Positions 14,298 through 18,093 of a DNA stretch of 18,093 nucleotides are shown in pieces (position 1 is the stretch's first letter; each line of letters opens with the position of its first letter). A program made the position numbers and the translations under genes. The notes beneath the pieces were generated by a model, which ran no database searches, had not been told where the DNA came from, and saw nothing but the letters and a program-made list of their open reading frames with translations. This DNA comes from DASXTS01 sp036505275 (GTDB lineage: Bacteria > Actinomycetota > Actinomycetes > Mycobacteriales > Pseudonocardiaceae): NCBI GenBank assembly GCA_036505275.1, contig DASXTS010000239.1, positions 1 to 18,093 on the forward strand, written 5' to 3'.

Positions 14298-14693
14298 ATG
14301 ACCAAGTACGTGATCGGTCCGGACGTGGCCGCTCGCCTGGCCCACGACGAGGCCCTGATTCCCGACGAGCACCAGCTCTTAGCTCCGACGCTTCTTCGCT
14401 CGCAGCTGCTGTCGCTCCTGTACCGAGCAGTACGCCACGGTGAGATGACCAAGAAGGACGCCGATCGCCACCTCACCTACGTGCGCACGCTGCGGATTCG
14501 ACTTCTCGGAGACCGTGTTCTTCAGAACGTCGCGTGGAAGATCGCCGATGAGCTCGGGTGGCCCGACACGCTCGACGCCGAGTACGTCGCACTGACCCAG
14601 CTGCAAGCCGACGCGTTCATCACGCTCGACGCGCAGTTCGCCCACGCCGTGAAGGGCCTGGTGATGATCGCGCCCATCGAAGCACTGTCCTGA
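14298..14693 (+). CDS. PIN-domain protein, VapC-like, without visible antitoxin
   Basis: This 131-residue protein has the PIN nuclease layout. The first acidic residue is in YVIGPDV (D9). The second region is LAPTLLRSQLLSLLYRAV, where position 36 is Gln instead of the usual Glu. The third is TLDAEYVALT (D93) and the fourth is ITLDAQFA (D111). Family members are Mg2+-dependent RNases, usually toxins of VapBC pairs. Neither upstream (the only reading before it is a five-codon one) nor downstream is there an antitoxin gene. GAGGTGAG lies a few bases before the ATG. TAGGGT at 14267-14272 is a possible -10 box. With one active-site acid replaced and no antitoxin, it may be a non-toxic or differently used PIN protein, although Gln at this site may be normal for its subfamily. 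Confidence 0.8.
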   Translation: MTKYVIGPDVAARLAHDEALIPDEHQLLAPTLLRSQLLSLLYRAVRHGEMTKKDADRHLTYVRTLRIRLLGDRVLQNVAWKIADELGWPDTLDAEYVALTQLQADAFITLDAQFAHAVKGLVMIAPIEALS

Positions 14694-14713
14694 TCGAAAG
14701 CACCGACTCAGAA

Positions 14714-14729
14714 GTCGCCGGTCGGCGAC
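14714..14729. terminator. Short hairpin after the PIN gene
   Basis: GTCGCC, loop GGTC, GGCGAC: a perfect 6-bp stem, 21 bp after the PIN stop and before the convergent DUF899 fragment stop. No T-tract. Confidence 0.35.
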
Positions 14730-14774
14730 AGCACGAAGCGGTGAGGTCGTTGGTGTGCCAGCATTCCGCGGGCG

Positions 14775-15047
14775 TCACTGGCTGTCGTACTCGTCGTGGC
14801 GGCGCCACCAGAAGCCGGTCTCGTTGCGACCGAGTGGAGCGCGGTCGAGCCACTGGTACGTGCCCCAGAGGCCGTCCAGGCCGCGCGCGTACGCCGAGTG
14901 GGTGTGGTACACGACGCCGTCCTCGAGCGCGAACGCGCTCATGCCGGGCCCTTCTCGCGTGTAGGTCGCCCAGTCCGTTCCCACGCTCGACGCGATTTCG
15001 GCGAGCCCGGGATTCTCCTCGCCGGCCGGCAGCCGAAAGTCCTCCAC
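14775..15047 (-). pseudogene. C-terminal fragment of a DUF899 (thioredoxin-like) gene
   Basis: The frame from the GTG at 15047 gives 90 residues that match the end of DUF899 proteins: DFRLPAGEENPGLAEIASS, PGMSAFALEDGVVYHTHSAYARGLDGLWGTYQWLD and FWWRRHDEYDSQ. Full-length members have roughly 200-270 residues with a thioredoxin-like N-terminal part including the HFMFGPD and CxxC-like regions. That part is absent, and the 3' end of the ArsR gene (stop 15065) occupies its place. The homology extends slightly upstream of the GTG (RDNFRV), so the break is near 15062. No convincing ribosome site. It is most likely a deletion remnant; a small functional domain is less likely. Confidence 0.75.
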
Positions 15048-15064
15048 GCGGAAGTTGTCCCGCC

Positions 15065-15418
15065 CTAGCCCGAGTCCCGCTCGGCTGCCTCGGCGACGCG
15101 CTTGATGGTCGCCAACCGCCGATCCCAGTCGGCCGCGAGCGCGGCCAGCCACCGCGCCGTCGCGTCCAGCGCCGCGGGCCGCACCGCGTACCGCACCTCG
15201 CGCCCGACCCGGCCGCCGGAAACCAACCCGGCGGCGTCCAAGACGGCCAGGTGCTTGACCACCGCCTGCCGTGAGACCGGAAGTCGTTCGGCCAGCATCG
15301 TCGCGGTGGCCTCGCCCTCTGCGGCGAGCAGATCGAGCAGGTGACGTCGCGTCGGGTCGGCCAGCGCCACCAGAACGCTGTCGACCGCTTCGACGGCGCC
15401 GCGACCTGCGACGGTCAC
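15065..15418 (-). CDS. ArsR-family repressor
   Basis: This 117-residue winged-HTH protein has VLVALADPTRRHLLDLLAAEGEAT (about 15-38) and the recognition part TMLAERLPVSRQAVVKHLAVLDAAGLV (39-65). The wing and C-terminal helix follow (RVGREVRYAVRP, WDRRLATIKRVAEAAE). There are no metal-binding cysteines, so it belongs to the non-metal ArsR group that is commonly found next to SRPBCC/AHSA1 proteins. GTG start at 15418 overlaps the SRPBCC stop by 4 bp (GTGA), so the two are translationally coupled. The duplicated palindrome at 15892-15942 is its likely operator. Confidence 0.92.
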   Translation of the reverse strand: MTVAGRGAVEAVDSVLVALADPTRRHLLDLLAAEGEATATMLAERLPVSRQAVVKHLAVLDAAGLVSGGRVGREVRYAVRPAALDATARWLAALAADWDRRLATIKRVAEAAERDSG

Positions 15419-15861
15419 GCGGATGGCTGCTCGGCGCGTGCCTTGAGCGCATCCAGCTCCTCAGGCCAGCCGCCGCTGTTGTCCTGCACCGCCTGGCTGC
15501 GCAGCTCCTCGGACCCGGCCAGCGCCGCGAACCCGCTCTCCACGACGCGCAACCGCGTCTTGTCGCCTTCCCGGCTCAACGTGAACTCCACCAGGGTGCT
15601 GTTGTCCTCGCGCAGCTCCTCGCCGGGGAAGGCGCTGGCCCAGCGGTACGCCAGGTACGTCGGCGGCTCGACCTTCTCCACGCGCACCGGGAAGTCGCCG
15701 TACTCGGCGTTTTTCGCCACCATCGTCTCGCCTGCCACGGCCACCGTGCCGGGCAGGCTCGCCTTGTCGGCCACCCAGAACCCAGGTTCGGCCACCAGCG
15801 ACCAGACCCGCTCCAGGGGTGCCGCGATCAGGGTTTCGCGTTCGATCCGGTCCTCGCTCAT
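15415..15861 (-). CDS. SRPBCC/AHSA1-like protein
   Basis: This 148-residue protein has the helix-grip fold of the activator-of-Hsp90 (AHSA1)-like group: IERETLIAAPLERVWSLVAEPGFWV (about 6-30), then PPTYLAYRWASAFPGEE and STLVEFTLSREGDKTRLRVVESGFAAL. The terminal helix reads SGGWPEELDALKAR. The GW near the end is typical of the family. AAGGAG lies 8 nt before the ATG. It is the first gene of the operon and overlaps the ArsR gene by 4 bp. The function is ligand binding or folding-related and unknown in detail; this pairing with a non-metal ArsR is common in actinobacteria. Confidence 0.92.
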   Translation of the reverse strand: MSEDRIERETLIAAPLERVWSLVAEPGFWVADKASLPGTVAVAGETMVAKNAEYGDFPVRVEKVEPPTYLAYRWASAFPGEELREDNSTLVEFTLSREGDKTRLRVVESGFAALAGSEELRSQAVQDNSGGWPEELDALKARAEQPSA

Positions 15862-15891
15862 CAGCAGACTCCTTCATCGCCGAGATCGGAT

Positions 15892-15942
15892 GCAACCCTA
15901 GAGTTGCACATCGACTCTCCAGGCGCAACCCTAGAGTTGCAC
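15892..15942. promoter_or_regulatory. Two identical 18-bp near-palindromic operators
   Basis: GCAACCCTAGAGTTGCAC occurs identically at 15892-15909 and 15925-15942. The core is a palindrome with one mismatch (CAACCCTAGAGTTG). The copies are 33 bp apart, about three helical turns, so dimers would sit on the same face. On the minus strand the proximal copy contains TAGGGT, a possible -10 box, about 40 bp upstream of the SRPBCC start. Occupancy would block transcription of the SRPBCC-ArsR operon, and the ArsR protein is the obvious ligand. Confidence 0.8.
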
Positions 15943-16089
15943 TCCGATCGAGAGCGGCTTCACCCCGCCCCACGTCTGCATGCTTCCTGGACGCCGCCCC
16001 ATGATCAACAGGCGCACCCGGCGCAACGAGAACACTCTCACCCATACCCGCTCGGAACGACCGGGCCCGGCCCGAAGGAGGACGACGCG

Positions 16090-16833
16090 ATGCCCGACGT
16101 GAGGGATCAGCTCGCCATCGTCACCGGAGCCAGTAGCGGGCTGGGGGAGGCCACTGCCGTTCGGCTTGCCGAGCTCGGAGCGCGGGTGGCGCTGCTGGCC
16201 AGAAGCACGACCGACCTCGACCGCGTCGCCGACCGCATCCGAGACGGGGGCGGCGCTGCCACCGCATTCCCCACCGACCTCGCGAACCCGGCGGCTGTGA
16301 TGGCGGCCACCGATCGGATTCTTTCCGGCATCGAGCCGCCCCGGGTACTGATCAATGTTGCGGCGACCGATGCCCCGGGACCCGCCGATGAGGTCTCGTT
16401 GCCGGACTGGGAACGGGTTATCAGGGTGAACCTGACCGCACCGTTTCTCCTCGCTCGCGCGGTTCTGCCGCACATGCGTGCGGCCGGCGGCGGCACGATC
16501 GTCAACGTCTCCTCCGTCGCCGGTCGTCGCGGGTGGGCCAACGCCTCGGCGTACTGCGCCACCAAGTTCGGACTCACCGGGCTCACCGAGGCCCTCGCCG
16601 CTGAGGGCGCCCCACACGGCGTCCGCGTCGTGTGCCTGTACCCCGGAGCCATGGCAACACACTGGGGGGCCTGGAGCCCGGCGGAACGCGATCGCCCAAG
16701 GCAGACGGCCCCCGACGATGCGCTCCCACCGAAGGACGTCGCCGACTACATTGCCTGGCTGGTTTGTGCACCTGCCCATCTGATCGCCACCGAGGCCGTG
16801 GTGGCACCGATCCGCGAGCGCGGCTGGCCATGA
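16090..16833 (+). CDS. Short-chain dehydrogenase/reductase
   Basis: This 247-residue classical SDR has the cofactor-binding TGASSGLG (12-19), an acidic D63, the catalytic Ser in NVSSVAG (S142), and Tyr/Lys in YCATK (Y155, K159). The usual NNAG is NVAA (89-92), so one structural Asn is replaced. R38 after the second strand (ALLARS) suggests NADP(H) preference. The substrate is unknown; such genes act on alcohols or ketones. GAAGGAGG lies about 8 nt before the ATG at 16090. The frame is open far upstream but that region is covered by the SRPBCC-ArsR operon on the other strand. Confidence 0.92.
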   Translation: MPDVRDQLAIVTGASSGLGEATAVRLAELGARVALLARSTTDLDRVADRIRDGGGAATAFPTDLANPAAVMAATDRILSGIEPPRVLINVAATDAPGPADEVSLPDWERVIRVNLTAPFLLARAVLPHMRAAGGGTIVNVSSVAGRRGWANASAYCATKFGLTGLTEALAAEGAPHGVRVVCLYPGAMATHWGAWSPAERDRPRQTAPDDALPPKDVADYIAWLVCAPAHLIATEAVVAPIRERGWP

Positions 16834-16929
16834 CTGACGGCAGTGGCCGCGCTGGTCAGCACCGATCGTGCCGCCGGTTGGGCGGCGCTGTCGGGCGGCG
16901 CGGTCGGGTGGCACAAGATGCGTCGGGTC

Positions 16930-16935
16930 TAACCT
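16930..16935 (+). promoter_or_regulatory. -10 box giving a leaderless mRNA
   Basis: TAACCT ends exactly 7 nt before the ATG at 16943 and there is no Shine-Dalgarno in between. This is the standard geometry for a transcript starting at the first base of the start codon. Confidence 0.5.
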
Positions 16936-16942
16936 CGCCCGC

Positions 16943-17557
16943 ATGCGCTTCTCGTGGGACGACTCGCGCCAGGCATTCGTCGACGCTGCGCAGTGGTTCG
17001 TGCCGACGGCAGCCCTCGTGGGTGACCGCTGGAACCGGCCTGGCCTGGGCGAATGGGACATCCGCGCCCTCGTCGGCCACACCAGCCGTTCCCTGCTGAC
17101 GGTCGAGACCTACCTGGCCCGTCCTGCCGTGACCGCCGAGATCGCCAGCGCCGCCGAGTACTTCCGTGCGATCAGGGCAGCCGCCGCCGACCCGGCCGTC
17201 GCGGCGCGCGGACGCGACGCCGGGGCCGCGCTGGGCACCGATCCCGCGGCCGCCGTGGCCCAGATCGCCGCCCGCGTGCTTGCGCTCGTCGACACCGCAG
17301 ACGGCTGCGAGCTCGTGTCCACCATCGCCGGCGGCATGCGGCTTGCGGACTACCTGCCGACGCGCACCTTCGAGCTGACCGTGCACACCGCCGACCTCGC
17401 CAGTGCGCTCGGGGTGCCACCGCAGGTTCCCGCCACGGCCGCGGCGCAGGCACTGCAGATCGTCGCCGATCTCGCCGTCGCCGACGGCCTCGCCGGGCAG
17501 CTGCTGCTCGCCGCCACCGGCCGGCCGGGTCTACCGGCAGGCTTCTCCGTACTCTGA
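16943..17557 (+). CDS. Mycothiol-dependent maleylpyruvate isomerase-like protein
   Basis: This 204-residue protein matches the MDMPI/DinB-like zinc fold of mycothiol-using enzymes. The N-terminal helix leads to WNRPGLGEWDIRALVGHTSRSLLTVETYL. The first zinc ligand is H46, and E144 and H148 in FELTVHTADLA supply the other two; this His-Glu-His set with the E-x3-H spacing is that of mycothiol-dependent maleylpyruvate isomerase. The C-terminal part ends in helices. The reaction is inferred to be a mycothiol-dependent transfer or isomerisation; the substrate is unknown. The start has no ribosome site but a -10 box at 16930-16935, so it is probably leaderless. The preceding SDR stop is 109 bp upstream. 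Confidence 0.9.
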   Translation: MRFSWDDSRQAFVDAAQWFVPTAALVGDRWNRPGLGEWDIRALVGHTSRSLLTVETYLARPAVTAEIASAAEYFRAIRAAAADPAVAARGRDAGAALGTDPAAAVAQIAARVLALVDTADGCELVSTIAGGMRLADYLPTRTFELTVHTADLASALGVPPQVPATAAAQALQIVADLAVADGLAGQLLLAATGRPGLPAGFSVL

Positions 17558-17970
17558 CACCGCGCGGCCAAGATCGCCGGAGCCGTCTCACGAGCTGACG
17601 ACCGTGGGCACGGCGCGTCCGAGCGTCACCACGCCGACGTCTCCCAGGGGCCAGTCGCCGGCGCTGGCCGCGCGAAATTCGCCCGACCGGGCGAGCGGCA
17701 CCGTTCAGTGAACGTACCTGATCGTCAGCCTGGTGGTCGGGCGCCGGCCGGCTGCTCGTCCACGGAGCGTAGGCAACCGAGGCGGACATATTCGTGGGCG
17801 GCCCCGGACGGCTAAGAGTCATCCGACTCTTCGAGCGATTTCGCCGAGGACGCTGGTACGGACAGTTATCACCAATGCGAGTGATCTTCGACTGGTATCC
17901 CTTCTGCCGCGCGTGTTAAGTGGAGCAAAACCCAGCTTCAGCCATCTCTCCGAAAGGAGGGCGAAGGTCC
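17558..17970. other. Intergenic region, 413 bp
   Basis: No gene I can support. The last 150 bp are clearly less GC-rich than the rest and probably contain the promoter of the gene starting at 17971, but I see no clean -35/-10 pair. It holds a perfect palindrome at 17814-17831. Confidence 0.5.
17814..17831. repeat. Perfect inverted repeat, 7-bp arms, 4-nt loop
   Basis: AAGAGTC, loop ATCC, GACTCTT. It is AT-richer than its surroundings, which makes chance less likely in this genome. It lies about 140 bp upstream of the gene at 17971 and 257 bp after the previous stop, so it fits an operator better than a terminator. Confidence 0.45.
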
Positions 17971-18093
17971 ATGCGCATGATCATGCGGGCGTCCGATCCC
18001 TCCTGCCTCGCTACCGACGGTGCGGTTCGGGCGAATGAGCACCTGTCGCTGGTCACCGAGATCCTTCGCCAGGTGGGCCGCGGGCTGCCTGCG
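17971..18093 (+). CDS. Unrecognised gene, 5' part only
   Basis: ATG at 17971 is preceded by AAAGGAGG at a good distance, one of the best ribosome sites in the window. The frame stays open for 41 codons to the window edge. The visible residues (MRMIMRASDPSCLATDG, then a helix-like ANEHLSLVTEILRQVGR) contain no motif I recognise. The product cannot be named from this part. Confidence 0.65.
   Translation, partial: MRMIMRASDPSCLATDGAVRANEHLSLVTEILRQVGRGLPA

Noticed and set aside
15271..16089. N-terminal extension of the SDR frame
   Set aside because: It is antisense to the SRPBCC-ArsR operon and its operator; SDR homology and ribosome site start at 16090.
17588..17701. Minus-strand 37-codon frame starting at GTG 17701 (VPLARSGEFRAAS...)
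   Set aside because: Mildly protein-like, but no ribosome site, no homology I can name, and an upstream in-frame stop just before it; may be a remnant but not supported.

Overview
The window is GC-rich, with dense genes on both strands. Many starts are GTG, and several genes have little or no leader. The gene content points to a mycelial or spore-forming actinobacterium of the Pseudonocardia, Frankia or Micromonospora type. The indicators are a GerW/YtfJ-like sporulation protein, a Ddn-like (F420-type) nitroreductase, a mycothiol-dependent maleylpyruvate isomerase-like protein and a LigB-type ATP-dependent DNA ligase. The genus cannot be fixed from the sequence. No rRNA, tRNA, CRISPR array, insertion sequence or prophage gene was seen.

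Layout. Positions 61-2232 (minus strand) hold a fructosamine-kinase-like phosphotransferase and a class III CoA-transferase. A gene-poor stretch with two perfect hairpins follows (2233-2714). Then comes a plus-strand pair, a WYL regulator and an SRPBCC protein (2715-3995). Positions 4092-7138 look like a stress or dormancy block. On the minus strand it has doxX, a CBS-BON reading frame and a GerW-like gene. On the plus strand it has a 28-codon small ORF coupled to a pyridoxamine-5'-phosphate-oxidase-fold gene, and it ends with a Ddn-like nitroreductase on the minus strand. Two sequences resembling the DosR/DevR box lie about 100 bp upstream of the doxX and small-ORF starts. Positions 7459-8709 are a divergent dienelactone hydrolase/HTH regulator pair sharing a short intergenic region with repeated motifs. 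Positions 8743-9629 are an aminoglycoside phosphotransferase gene broken by one frameshift. An ATP-dependent DNA ligase (9877-11637) is divergent from a channel-like membrane protein (11715-12839). A winged-helix (AlkZ-like) protein carries an in-frame 12-bp minisatellite (13034-14146). It is divergent from a solitary PIN-domain protein (14298-14693). Positions 14775-15942 are an SRPBCC-ArsR operon preceded by two identical near-palindromic operators and followed by the C-terminal remnant of a DUF899 gene. The right end has an SDR oxidoreductase, a leaderless mycothiol-dependent isomerase-like gene, about 410 bp of non-coding DNA with a perfect palindrome, and the start of an unrecognised gene cut by the window edge.

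Together these look like small accessory modules of enzyme plus local regulator (WYL/SRPBCC, HTH/DLH, ArsR/SRPBCC), a redox and dormancy-type block, and one DNA-repair gene. Two loci are decaying (APH, DUF899). One locus (CBS-BON/GerW) has lost the boundary between two reading frames. I did not find a clearly new multi-gene defence or biosynthetic system. The best candidates for something undescribed are the doxX/CBS-BON/GerW and small-ORF/PNPOx block, and the channel-like protein with a modified selectivity-filter motif.
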